Positions 22,022 to 31,600 of a DNA stretch of 40,385 bases are shown here, piece after piece. Location of the stretch: the IMG/VR virus record IMGVR_UViG_3300023184_000259, positions 1 to 40,385 of that record; one strand, 5' to 3'. The notes below the pieces were generated by a model, which saw only the letters and a list, made by a program, of their open reading frames with translations, was not told the origin of the DNA and searched no databases. Each line of letters begins with the position of its first letter. The stretch's first letter is position 1. This DNA is from a virus. The position numbers and the translations under genes are program-made.

Positions 22022-23136
22022 TTTACCTCACCGACTACCGCACTGCCTACTCCAGCCATGTTGAGCTGATGGAAGACATCACCTACCCCCAAAGGGTTCA
22101 TTGGTTCCCGGAGACCTATAAGCGGGCGTCGACTGGAATGTTTTATGCGCCTCACCGCGTTGCCGAGAAAGTGCTGGACCCGGAATTGGTGACGCAGCTG
22201 CGGGAGAATAAGGTTGGCAAGACTGCATTTATTCTTGCTTCCGGGAATGCCCACTTTGCTGGTATCAATCCCCGCGCCAAGGGGCCAACCCAGCTTTCCT
22301 ACGAATACAAGTTTCTGCCGTTCACTCTAACTCAGGTATATGCCGGGCGAACCGCTCAGGCCCTGGGTGCTACAGACCATATTGTGACCGACTCAACAGC
22401 TTGCGCATCCAGCCTAAAGGCGCTGATGGATGTCCAGACCTTGATAATGATGTATGGGTTTGATCGGGTCATCGTTCTGTCTGTAGAGGATGCAGTATCC
22501 AATTCGGTGCTGGAGTTCTTCGGTGAAGCCAAAGCGTCCTTGACCCTGAAAGATGAGCAGGATGGGGTTTTGCCGTCTGCGTTTGATGAAAAAAACCACG
22601 GCTTCTATGTTGGTCAGGGTGCAGTCTTAGCGGTGTTTGATTCTCCTAAAGTTGTCTTTGCCAACAAAAGCAACTACCCTGCGGCATCTTTGCGCGGTGC
22701 CTATACGGCTAGCGAAGAATGTCCCAATGCCATAGGTCAGCGGGAAGATGGCCAGGGGTTTGTGCGCGCAATTGAAGGCGCCTTGACTGTGGCCAAAGAC
22801 CGGGCGAGCCGGATAAAACTTGTCAAAACCCATGGAACTGGTACGCTCAGTAACAACAAGGCCGAGAAGACTGCTTTGTTGTCGACGTTAAAAGACTTTG
22901 TCGCAACGTCATACAAGGCTAAAATCGGCCATACTATGGGCGCCAGCGGGCTGCTCGAGACATGTTTGCTGCTAGACGACCTCAAACGTGGCGTTGTGCC
23001 CAAGATTGAAAACCGCACAACACATGACACTCAATTCTTATCCCATGATGTATCAGACCCTGGTGGTTTGATACTCAGCTTGGCGGCTGGTATGGGCAAC
23101 GTATATTCGGCAGCACTTCTGTCGTTGGAGATTTGA
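22018..23136 (+). CDS. beta-ketoacyl-ACP synthase (KAS I/II-like thiolase-fold condensing enzyme)
   Basis: 372 residues. The catalytic triad of elongating ketosynthases is intact: Cys129 in TDSTACASSLKAL, His272 in KTHGTGTLSNNKAE and His305 in KAKIGHTMGASGLLE, with the supporting Lys300 five residues before His305 as in FabF. The ending GMGNVYSAALLSLEI matches the Gly-rich terminal strand. It should condense an acyl chain with malonyl-ACP. It is ~40 residues shorter than FabF and lacks the usual N-terminal VVITGxGxxxPxG strand, replaced by an unfamiliar segment (YLTDYRTAYSSHVELMED). It overlaps the ACP gene by 4 bases; the next gene starts one base after its stop. Chain-length-factor identity is excluded by the Cys. 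Product and substrate cannot be read from sequence. Confidence 0.88.
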   Translation: MIYLTDYRTAYSSHVELMEDITYPQRVHWFPETYKRASTGMFYAPHRVAEKVLDPELVTQLRENKVGKTAFILASGNAHFAGINPRAKGPTQLSYEYKFLPFTLTQVYAGRTAQALGATDHIVTDSTACASSLKALMDVQTLIMMYGFDRVIVLSVEDAVSNSVLEFFGEAKASLTLKDEQDGVLPSAFDEKNHGFYVGQGAVLAVFDSPKVVFANKSNYPAASLRGAYTASEECPNAIGQREDGQGFVRAIEGALTVAKDRASRIKLVKTHGTGTLSNNKAEKTALLSTLKDFVATSYKAKIGHTMGASGLLETCLLLDDLKRGVVPKIENRTTHDTQFLSHDVSDPGGLILSLAAGMGNVYSAALLSLEI

Positions 23137-23137
23137 T

Positions 23138-23572
23138 ATGTCAGGAATGGTAGACAGCAAACAAAAACAGCTCAATAGCGCGGAGATCGTCAAGATCGCG
23201 CTAGATAACACCAGCTCAAAGATCCCTACTTCAGCCGCTTTTACAGCGGTCATGGCGGAGCTGGGCCAGCCTAATACTGACGTCAAGATCATGGGGAACA
23301 CTTTATTTGTGCTCCACAAAGCTGACAATGGTCAAGGGTTTTTTAAAGCACTAAATGCAGATACCGCGCGCAACTTTGTTGAAAGCAGCAGGCAGTATGT
23401 GGTTTACGCCAAACAAAAGCAGGGCATAAAAGTCCTGGTTACAGAATTTGAAGATCCCGCAATCAGCACTTTGTTTCACGCTATTTCCAAAAAACCACCT
23501 ATGCCAAATATGGGGTTTCAGGAATACAAGGTTTCACCTAGCGTAAACAGAATTGTTTTAAATCTGGGGTGA
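23138..23572 (+). CDS. conserved phage protein of unknown function
   Basis: 144 residues, mixed alpha/beta. Recognisable pattern: KQKQLNSAEIVKIALDNTSS at the start, then VKIMGNTLFVLHKADNGQGF, FKALNADTARNFVESSRQY and FEDPAISTLFHAISK. The combination of a GNT(L/V)F strand with N-x-DTARNF is one I have seen in several phages just upstream of internal virion proteins. Acetyltransferase-like folds have a comparable strand-helix order, but no acetyl-CoA motif is clear. It is tightly linked to the ketosynthase gene (1-base gap); whether it works with it is unknown. Confidence 0.75.
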   Translation: MSGMVDSKQKQLNSAEIVKIALDNTSSKIPTSAAFTAVMAELGQPNTDVKIMGNTLFVLHKADNGQGFFKALNADTARNFVESSRQYVVYAKQKQGIKVLVTEFEDPAISTLFHAISKKPPMPNMGFQEYKVSPSVNRIVLNLG

Positions 23573-23575
23573 CAT

Positions 23576-25360
23576 ATGGGTGCAGTAGCAGCAATAGTAG
23601 AAGCACCATTTAAAGCGGTTGAGGCTGTAGGTAAAGCCGTTGGCAACGCTGTTGAAGACGTTGGCAACTTTGTCAACAAGGAAATCATTCAACCTGTTGC
23701 AAAAACGGTAGAGAAGACCGTACAGGCCGCACTAGATGATCCAATTGGAACGGCGGCCAAAGTTGTAACTGCCATATATGCGCCAGAGCTTTTACCTTTG
23801 ACTAACGCGGGAGTTGCCTTAGCTCATGGCGCTTCGCCAGAAGATGCATTGAAATCAGCTGCTGTAACTATGGTCACCCAAAATGTTGCGGAGGGTGTTG
23901 GTGACTATGTCAAGCCTGAAATGGCTCAGACATTTTCTAACCCAGCAGTGGCTAATGCGGCCACAAGCGCAACAGCCAATGTGGCGGCAGCTGTAGCTAC
24001 CGGCCAGGACCCGACGCAAGCATTGATATCGAGCGCTTCTGGCTCTGCGGCTGGCGCTATTGCCCAAGAAATCCCTGGCTTTGATGACCTATCTAAGACT
24101 CAGAAGAATGCTGCTGTCTCCGCAATCTCTGCAACTATTCAGGGCAAAGATGCAACCCAAGCGGTTATCAATCAAGCAATTGCTGATGGTATCGACGCGG
24201 CCAACAAAGCCGTTCATCCAGATGCTGCCTACCAAGACCTTCTTAAGACCAACCCCAATATTGATACAGAGACTCTACCCAACACGCCTGCAACTACTAC
24301 AGACGAGTTGAATCAAGAGTTGTTCCCAGCCGACACCGGGGCAGAAACTGCGCCAATCACAACACCAGGAACAAGTGTGGTTCAGGATGTTTTAGCTCCG
24401 GCCACAAGCGATACAACTCCAGCATTGCCAACCCCGGATTTACCAGTCCCGCAGACTCCGCCCTCGGCAACAGAGACTCCAGCGGCAGAAACCCCTGCGC
24501 CAAAAGAGCCCGCTAAAGAAACTCCGGCAGCAGATCAAGGGTTTGACAATGCTGCGCTTAACGACTTTTACCAGTCGATTGGCTTAGACCCCGAGTCCAT
24601 CACAAAAGCGTCTGCAATGACCGACGACCCGCTGGAGATGTACTCTCAAGCGTATGACGAACAATTCATGCGGGATTACTACAAGTCGATTGGTATTGAC
24701 CCGGATTCAATTAGCCCGGCCTCTCCAATGGAAGAAGACCCGCTGGCATATCTGAACCCTGATCCCATCGGAGCTTCACAGAAGTCTTTGGGCCAAATGG
24801 TTAAGTCATTCATACCGGCAAACGTCAACATGCCTGACCGTAGCTCAATCATGCCGCTTTTGCAAAATGCAGCGCTCTATGGTGGTGCTGGCGTGGCTAT
24901 CTCATCGTTACTAGATGAAAACGGCAACCCGGTTACTTCAGAGCCTGTACCTGAGCAGAGCTTCTATTGGAATCAAATGGCTCCTACCGCTCCAGAAGAT
25001 GGCGTGGCTTATGGAGAATCTCAGTTAAATCCCTACTATGCAGCACAGGGCGGGTTAATGTCATTAGCGCGCGGTGGCATCTCTACCCTGGGCGGTTACT
25101 CGGACGGCGGTAGATTGCTCAAGGGCCCTGGTGATGGTATGTCTGACAACATCCCGGCAATGATTGGCCGCAAGCAGCCTGCCAGGTTGGCAGATGGCGA
25201 GTTTGTAGTCCCGGCTGATGTCGTCTCTCATCTTGGTAACGGCTCAACAGAAGCTGGCGCCAATGTTCTGTACAAGATGATGGAAAAGGTTAGACGCGCT
25301 CGAACCGGAAACGTCAAGCAGGGCAGACAGATCAATCCCACTAAATTTATTCCCTCATAA
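23576..25360 (+). CDS. internal virion / ejection-type protein with GG-motif C-terminal domain
   Basis: 594 residues. The N-terminal ~220 residues are Ala/Val-rich amphipathic helices (VEAPFKAVEAVGKAVGNAVE), a composition seen in ejected pore-forming virion proteins. A Pro/Thr/Glu-rich linker follows (~250-325). Next come two copies of a short unit, DFYQSIGLDPESITKAS and DYYKSIGIDPDSISPAS. The C-terminal domain starts with AAQGGLMSLARGG and continues with PGDGMSDNIPAMI, LADGEFVVPADVVSHLGNG and GANVLYKMMEKVRRARTG, a domain widespread in aquatic phages. Its function there is unknown to me. The next gene follows after 9 bases. Confidence 0.8.
   Translation: MGAVAAIVEAPFKAVEAVGKAVGNAVEDVGNFVNKEIIQPVAKTVEKTVQAALDDPIGTAAKVVTAIYAPELLPLTNAGVALAHGASPEDALKSAAVTMVTQNVAEGVGDYVKPEMAQTFSNPAVANAATSATANVAAAVATGQDPTQALISSASGSAAGAIAQEIPGFDDLSKTQKNAAVSAISATIQGKDATQAVINQAIADGIDAANKAVHPDAAYQDLLKTNPNIDTETLPNTPATTTDELNQELFPADTGAETAPITTPGTSVVQDVLAPATSDTTPALPTPDLPVPQTPPSATETPAAETPAPKEPAKETPAADQGFDNAALNDFYQSIGLDPESITKASAMTDDPLEMYSQAYDEQFMRDYYKSIGIDPDSISPASPMEEDPLAYLNPDPIGASQKSLGQMVKSFIPANVNMPDRSSIMPLLQNAALYGGAGVAISSLLDENGNPVTSEPVPEQSFYWNQMAPTAPEDGVAYGESQLNPYYAAQGGLMSLARGGISTLGGYSDGGRLLKGPGDGMSDNIPAMIGRKQPARLADGEFVVPADVVSHLGNGSTEAGANVLYKMMEKVRRARTGNVKQGRQINPTKFIPS
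24563..24757 (+). repeat. tandem duplication of a ~28-residue unit
   Basis: Units at 24563-24649 and 24674-24757 encode DFYQSIGLDPESITKASAM and DYYKSIGIDPDSISPASPM, each followed by a DDPL/EDPL stretch. A short Gln/Asp spacer separates them. Confidence 0.8.
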
Positions 25361-25369
25361 GGAAAGACC

Positions 25370-26605
25370 ATGGCACTCTTATCTTCTTCAGGCTTAACAG
25401 ACGTCCCGTCTTCAGCCAACGTCACGGGCCCATCAGACTATTCAAGACCGTTTACATCTGATGTATTGGCCAAAGGGCAGGCGCAATTAAATGCACCTAT
25501 GCCTCAGTACCAGGGCCAGTTAACCGCTGGTACTTCCGGCTTGCAAAGTGACGCTTGGAAGGGATTGTCCAATCTGACTCTGCCGTCAACAATGACCACG
25601 GCTGGGAGCAACTTACTTGGAATTGGTCAACAAGCTCAAGGGGCGTCTTACACGCCAGCCGGATCAGACTTTACCTCTCAGTATGCCCAGCAATACATGA
25701 ACCCGTATTTGCAGGCATCCCTTAATCCTCAACTGGACGAAGCTCGACGTCAGTCATTGATCACCCAACAAGGCAATGCAGCCAAGGCTACTTCGCAAGG
25801 TGCTTTTGGTGGTTCAAGACAAGCTTTGATGGATACAGAGACTCAGCGAGCCTTGGGCACAAACTTGGCTAACATCACCGGCCAGGGCTACAACACAGCT
25901 TATAACAATGCTCAGGCCCAGTTCAATGCTGACCAAGCGCGCAAAATACAAGAGGCCCAATACGGCGCTGATCTAGGCCTGAAAGGATTGACAGCCGCTA
26001 CTTCGGCTAATCAGGCGGCAGGTAATATTGGTTCGCAACAGGCCCAGTATGGATTGCAGAATTTGCAAGCTTTAGCTACAGCTGGCAATACTCAGCAAGC
26101 CCAGAATCAGGCCGCACTGAATGCCCAGTACAACCAGTATCTGGATCAGCGTAACTACCCATCGACCATGCTTTCAAACCAAGCTGCTCTCATTAAAAAT
26201 GTTGGCGGACAACAGATTGCTACTTATGGAGCCAAACCAAGCTTCTTGCAATCAGCAGTTGGTACGGCAGCTGGTGTTGCTGACCTTATCAAGAACCTTA
26301 CGGCATCTGGCAAGAGCGTTCCAGCAATTAACAGCATTCTTAAATCAATGGGTATCAATCCATCCACGCTGGCGCCAAGTATGACTGCAACTCACCAAAA
26401 CACAGTTGATGCCAATGGCAATCCGGTAAATCCAAGTGGTGGAGATACAGTTGTCAATGATCCATTAGGCGGAGATTACGGTTCTGTATACGGTACGCCA
26501 GAAGAACAACAGTCTTGGAATGACTGGAACAATTATTATTCCAATCAAAATACTGACAACTCCACAAACAACTACCCAGGTGGCGACACCTACACCGGGC
26601 CTTGA
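25370..26605 (+). CDS. internal virion / ejection-type protein, Gln/Ala-rich
   Basis: 411 residues. Central region (about 100-270) is a long Gln/Ala/Asn-rich helical stretch with landmarks YMNPYLQASLNPQLDEARRQ, GAFGGSRQALMDTETQRALG and YNQYLDQRNYP. The YMNPY...AFGGSRQA pattern is typical of helical internal virion proteins of podovirus-like phages, probably ejected with the DNA. Residues 285-330 form a hydrophobic segment (QSAVGTAAGVADLIKNLTAS). The C-terminal ~70 residues are Asn/Gly/Asp-rich and disordered. AAGGA lies upstream of the ATG. Confidence 0.8.
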   Translation: MALLSSSGLTDVPSSANVTGPSDYSRPFTSDVLAKGQAQLNAPMPQYQGQLTAGTSGLQSDAWKGLSNLTLPSTMTTAGSNLLGIGQQAQGASYTPAGSDFTSQYAQQYMNPYLQASLNPQLDEARRQSLITQQGNAAKATSQGAFGGSRQALMDTETQRALGTNLANITGQGYNTAYNNAQAQFNADQARKIQEAQYGADLGLKGLTAATSANQAAGNIGSQQAQYGLQNLQALATAGNTQQAQNQAALNAQYNQYLDQRNYPSTMLSNQAALIKNVGGQQIATYGAKPSFLQSAVGTAAGVADLIKNLTASGKSVPAINSILKSMGINPSTLAPSMTATHQNTVDANGNPVNPSGGDTVVNDPLGGDYGSVYGTPEEQQSWNDWNNYYSNQNTDNSTNNYPGGDTYTGP

Positions 26606-26632
26606 TTATGAAAAATTCGGTAAAGGAAAACC

Positions 26633-28636
26633 ATGGCTACTGAACCACTAAATCTCATCCAAGTTCAATCTAGGTTGCAAGACCCGCTGACGGTTACCAA
26701 CCAGGATTTGCTGAAGTACGCCAATGGGGGTAACCCAGAGGTACCGTCATTCCTTGCCCTGATTGAGATGAATCGACGCAAGCAAATTGAGGACACAACG
26801 GCGCAGTTCCAAAGCGCCAATGTCCCGTCTGTTAAAGATCAGCTGGCTCAGTCATTGATCAGTCCGACCATGACCGGCGGCAACAGGATGATCCAGGTTA
26901 ATCCGACCGATGCACCTACCGGGATCATCAACCCCACCCATATGTCTCAGCCCGCTCAACCTACGGCTAATCCATTTGGAATGCCTCCCCAAGTTAATAT
27001 GACTGCGCCTCCACCGGTTCCGCAGCCTCCTCCTACTCAAGCTGCAAGGGGCGGTCTTATGACTCTACCCGTGCGCCATTTCAATTCTTCCAGCTATGCA
27101 GGCGGCGGCATTGTGGCGTTTGGCGATCCAGAATTGAACCCAGATGAAGACCAGATAGTCAAAGACCGCGCTGAATATATTGCCCGGCATTCAGGACGAC
27201 CACCGGCTGATGACACCGAGGCGGTTAAAGACTTGCTGACCGGCAGAACAAAAACCAGCGGCCAGACATCAGGGGAAGACAATCAGCCGTCCTCCAGTGA
27301 TATGACAAGGCTCATGGTTGATCAAGCCAAGAAGTCGCAAGTTAGTGCGCCCGAAAGCAAAGGCGGCCCAGATGCGTCTTACGATATCAAGGATAGCGGC
27401 GTTTCTCCTGCTACCAATTTGCCGTTGTACACAGAAAAAAATCCCAACTTGCGCGGCCCGCACGTTAACCCGGTTGAAACACCTGCCCCGGTTTACGAAA
27501 GACGATTTGAGGAAAACAAGCCGGAATCGGGTTTGCCATCTATGCTCAAACCACTGGCAATTTCAAAGCCAGAAGACCTGAGCAGAGAACAAGCCTACGC
27601 CGGTATCAAGGAAAGCCAACGCATGGCTGGAGTCTCACAAGACCCCTATGCCGACGTTAAGAAGCGTCAGGATGCCTTGGAGGCCAGACAGTTGGCCGAG
27701 TATGAGCAAGGCGGCATTGACCGACTCATTGCCCAAGCTACGGCATTTGCTACCGCTGATCCAGCCAAAGGATTTGGTGTTGCTGCCGCACAAAGCTCTG
27801 CGGCATCGCGCGCTTTGGAGAAAGAACAGAACGCCTTGCGTACCCAGCAAGAGACTGCGGCAATCACGGTTCGTACCGCTATGGCCAAGGAGCAAGATGC
27901 TCATGCGCGCGGGGATGCAGCTGCTATCGAGTCATCTGTTGCAGAACGCCAGAAAGCCCAAGCTGAATTTGCCAAACTTGTTCAACAACAGAACAAGATT
28001 GAGATTGACATGGCCACCATGCAAAACACGGCACAGCACTACAAAGATCAGGCCGATATCCAAAAAGAATCCAACCGGATTACAGATTCATATCACCAGG
28101 GCTCTCTTACGCTGGAGCAGGCTAAAAATCAAGTGCAGGCAGCATTGGCTCAAGGTCAGCTTGACTATCATGTGGCCAAACTTGTTATTGACAAACTCGA
28201 AGCTGAGAACAAGGCAACTCACTTGATCAATGAGGGCCAGTACTGGAGAGGTATGGTGGCTTATCACAACACCATGGCCGGAATTGCCGAGGACACCAGG
28301 CCAAGTAAAGAAGACAAAGTACTGACAGCAGTTCAAAAACTGGTGGAAGCTGATCCGACCATAAAACGCTTAGCAGAAAGAATAACTAAAAACGAGATAA
28401 AGATCGGCTCAGAAGAATATGCCACCATAATGGAGGAAATGCGACGGATTTCTATACCTTTTTATAAAGACCACAAGTTGACTCCTCCTGAGCCAGCCAA
28501 CTTTCCAAAACCGCCGCCTGCCCCAGTCAAAAAAGAATTCCATCTCAGCGATTTAAATCCTTTTAAGCCCGCTGCTCCTGCTACAGTTGATACCAGCGGA
28601 TTTAAATATATTGGCAAAGATGAAATGGGGCACTAA
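26633..28636 (+). CDS. internal virion protein with RGGLM motif and long coiled coil
   Basis: 667 residues. The first ~60 residues (QVQSRLQDPLTVTNQDLLKY, then GNPEVPSFLALIEMNRRKQ) match a phage virion N-terminus I have seen repeatedly in aquatic phages. A Pro-rich stretch leads to AARGGLMTLPVRHFN and SSYAGGGIVAFGDPE (residues ~135-165), the same short GG motifs as in the 23576 protein. From ~320 to 600 it is helical and Ala/Gln/Glu-rich with coiled-coil periodicity (ALEARQLAEYEQGGIDRLIA). It is expected to be a core protein of the virion interior. It ends in a TAATG overlap with the giant gene. Confidence 0.8.
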   Translation: MATEPLNLIQVQSRLQDPLTVTNQDLLKYANGGNPEVPSFLALIEMNRRKQIEDTTAQFQSANVPSVKDQLAQSLISPTMTGGNRMIQVNPTDAPTGIINPTHMSQPAQPTANPFGMPPQVNMTAPPPVPQPPPTQAARGGLMTLPVRHFNSSSYAGGGIVAFGDPELNPDEDQIVKDRAEYIARHSGRPPADDTEAVKDLLTGRTKTSGQTSGEDNQPSSSDMTRLMVDQAKKSQVSAPESKGGPDASYDIKDSGVSPATNLPLYTEKNPNLRGPHVNPVETPAPVYERRFEENKPESGLPSMLKPLAISKPEDLSREQAYAGIKESQRMAGVSQDPYADVKKRQDALEARQLAEYEQGGIDRLIAQATAFATADPAKGFGVAAAQSSAASRALEKEQNALRTQQETAAITVRTAMAKEQDAHARGDAAAIESSVAERQKAQAEFAKLVQQQNKIEIDMATMQNTAQHYKDQADIQKESNRITDSYHQGSLTLEQAKNQVQAALAQGQLDYHVAKLVIDKLEAENKATHLINEGQYWRGMVAYHNTMAGIAEDTRPSKEDKVLTAVQKLVEADPTIKRLAERITKNEIKIGSEEYATIMEEMRRISIPFYKDHKLTPPEPANFPKPPPAPVKKEFHLSDLNPFKPAAPATVDTSGFKYIGKDEMGH

Positions 28637-31600
28637 TGACAACGCGTTATCGAGTCCAAGGTCCAGATGGTGCGATCCATGTTCTTGAAGGGCCGGATGA
28701 TGCATCCCCCTTACAGATAGAAACATTTGCCGCCCAGACAATAGGCAAAGCCGCCCAAAAGCCGGCTCCCGAACCGGGCTTGCTATCTGCTCTTCCTGTG
28801 GCAAAGCCTGTTGTAGCTACCCCAAGCCCAGACGCTAACGTCATGGGTGGGGATGATATTTGGTCAACTATTACTCAGCCAGTTGCTAAGACAGAGCCCA
28901 AGAGCATCATGGAGGGCTTTAAAGGCGCTCCTCCTGAAGTTGATTATGCAGAGAACTTGCGGGCAATGCAGCGCAGTGAAAGCCCTGATTCGGTCATGTA
29001 TAAGTTTGGCCGTGCCAAGCAAGAGACAGATCAGCAAGTTGAGCTGGGCAAGCAGAAAATACAAGAAGTCCAAGACCAGCGTGACAAGTTGCGCGCTGCC
29101 GCAAAGAATGAGAGCTACGGGTTTACAGACTTTGCCAAAGATAGCGGCTTGGATTTAGCCAAGGGAACCTCTGGTTTACTTGAATCCTATGTTGGTTTGC
29201 TTGATATTACCTCCTTTGGAACTGCTGGAAAAGTGTTAGGCGATATGGGGTATGACCCTCCAGCCGTTAAAAAATTCCTTGATGGGTTTCAATCCATTAC
29301 TAGAAAAAATGCTGATGCCAATGTGCAAGAGGCCCAAGGATTTATAGACAGCCTGTGGGCAATTGGCGTTAATCCAACTGCAATGGTTGGAAGTATTGTT
29401 GGGTCTTTACCAGGCACCGTTGCATCAGGCGTTGGCGCTGGTCAATTTGTAAGATTTTTGGTAGGAAAAGCAACGGTTGAAGCAACGGCTCTTGGTTTAG
29501 AAGGAGCAGCCGCCCAGGCTTTTATCACCAACAAAATCAAAGACCAGACTTTTAAGATTGCTGCTGCTGCTGGCGCATCAGAAGGTCTTCAAACAACCGG
29601 TTCAATTGCCGAGGCCGGACGCCAAGCTGGAACTGATTGGAGCGACTATGTTGTTCCTGCTATTGCCGCCGGTCTGGGCACCACTGCTATATCAATTGCT
29701 TCTGGAAAGATTGGCCAGAAGTTTGGCATTGGAGATATTGAAACTAATATTGCAGCACGTTCACAAAAAATCAAAGGAATTGGCCAGGGCGAAGGAGCCT
29801 TTGTTTCCAAGTTTCTTAAAGAAGTTGGCAAAGAAGGCTTCTTGGAAGAGATGCCACAATCTGCTCAAGAACAGATATTTCAAAACCTTGCTACCAATCG
29901 ACCATGGGATGAGGGTATTGGCGCTGCTGCCGCCCAAGGCCTGGTTGCTGGATTGGGCATGGCTGGCGGTCACTCTGCCGGAGTAGCGGCTTTACAAAGG
30001 ACTTCATCCACCATAGACAAAATGGCGCCTAATTTTGCGTTGTCTCGCGCAATGCAGGCGGATATGAAAGATCGGCAGTTTTCTCCTGAAGCTATTCGAC
30101 AAGAGGCCGTGCGCCGTCTTCGTCCTGACCAGGCCCAAATGCAACTGGAGCCAGAAGCTGGCATCACATCTTTGCGCCCAACTGTTGAGCCAGCGCCGCC
30201 GGAGAAGCCACTTCCCCCCGGCGAGACATTCCAAGTTACTTTGCCAGATGATATTCGTAATGGCATTCAAAGTGGCGTGGCGTCTATTGACCCAGATACG
30301 CGTGATTTTTATGCATTGCAGTTAGAAAGAAAGCTTGCCAAAAACGGCACACTGACTTGGCAAGATATTCCGCAAGAGTTAAACAACTCTATGGACACGG
30401 TGGAGTTTGGCGCTTTGAGATCAGGCATAACTCTCAATCCAGAGGCGGCAATTGCACTGGTTCGCGGCGATCAAAATGTCACTTCCGAAGCTGCGCCACC
30501 GGTAGCCGAAGTAACTCCTGTCTCCGCTCCGCAAGAACCTACAGCTGGCCCAGCTACTCCAGCTGCCGTCGAAACTCCAACCGAAGAGCTGGCCAGACAA
30601 GTCCTGCCTGATGAGTCTCAGGACTATGAGGCCATGATCAAGGAGCTGGAAGCTCAGATGGAGGGTAAACCCGCACCCAAGGCGGAAGAGCCCAAAGCTG
30701 AAGAACCTGTAACCACAGGGCCATCTGCTCCGACCGGCGGCCCTGCTGCGCCCGTCAAAGTATCGGAACCAGAAACTCCTCCGGTCAAGCAAGTCTTTGA
30801 AAAATCCAATCAGTTGATGAACGAAGAGGTTGCAAAGATTGATTCGGCTGAAAAGTTGGCGGTTGAATACGCAAACATTAGACACAGAAAGAATCCTCTC
30901 TCTGTTAATTCGCAAACAGATGCTGTTGCTATGCAAGGGGTTTTCCTGGAAAGATTTGCGGACAACCACCCTGAAAAAGCAGCCGAGTTTGCAGCTGAGT
31001 TAAAAGCCGATCCTGAAAAGTATTCTGACGTATCTGGTATTTCTCCAGACTCAGTAAGAGCGGTAGGCTTACGGATTGATAAGCGTCTTGCGTTTAACAA
31101 AGAACAATCCGCAAAAGCCCCAGAAACCACAGCTGGCCCAACCGTTCCAGTAGGCGGCCCTGCTGCACCCACAAAAGTAGCCGAGCCAGAAGCGCCAGCA
31201 GAAGTCGCTGCGCCGGGCGAAGAAACAACACAGGCCGTTTCTGAAATAACTGAGCCAGAAGCGCCAGCTGAACCTATAGAAAGCGGCTTACCTAAACTTC
31301 CCGCCGGAGAATACAAGCCACGGGATCAGTTTCAGCACGAAGGAAGAACGTGGCAAGTTAGCTCTGTACTTCATACAGGTAAAGGTTTGGAGGCTAATAC
31401 TGTAGACAAAGGAAAATTTGTTCGTCAGCGTTTTGATATTGCCGCCAAGGAAGTTCCAGCAGAAGAGAAGCCTACCGCCGGACCAGCTGGCGTCGACACT
31501 ACCACTGTTACAGTCAAACCCGAAGAGCCAACAGGTGGCCCCGCTGCCCCAGCCGGACCTAAAGAACCCAAAGCGCCAAAGGTAAAGCTTTCTGAAGAAG

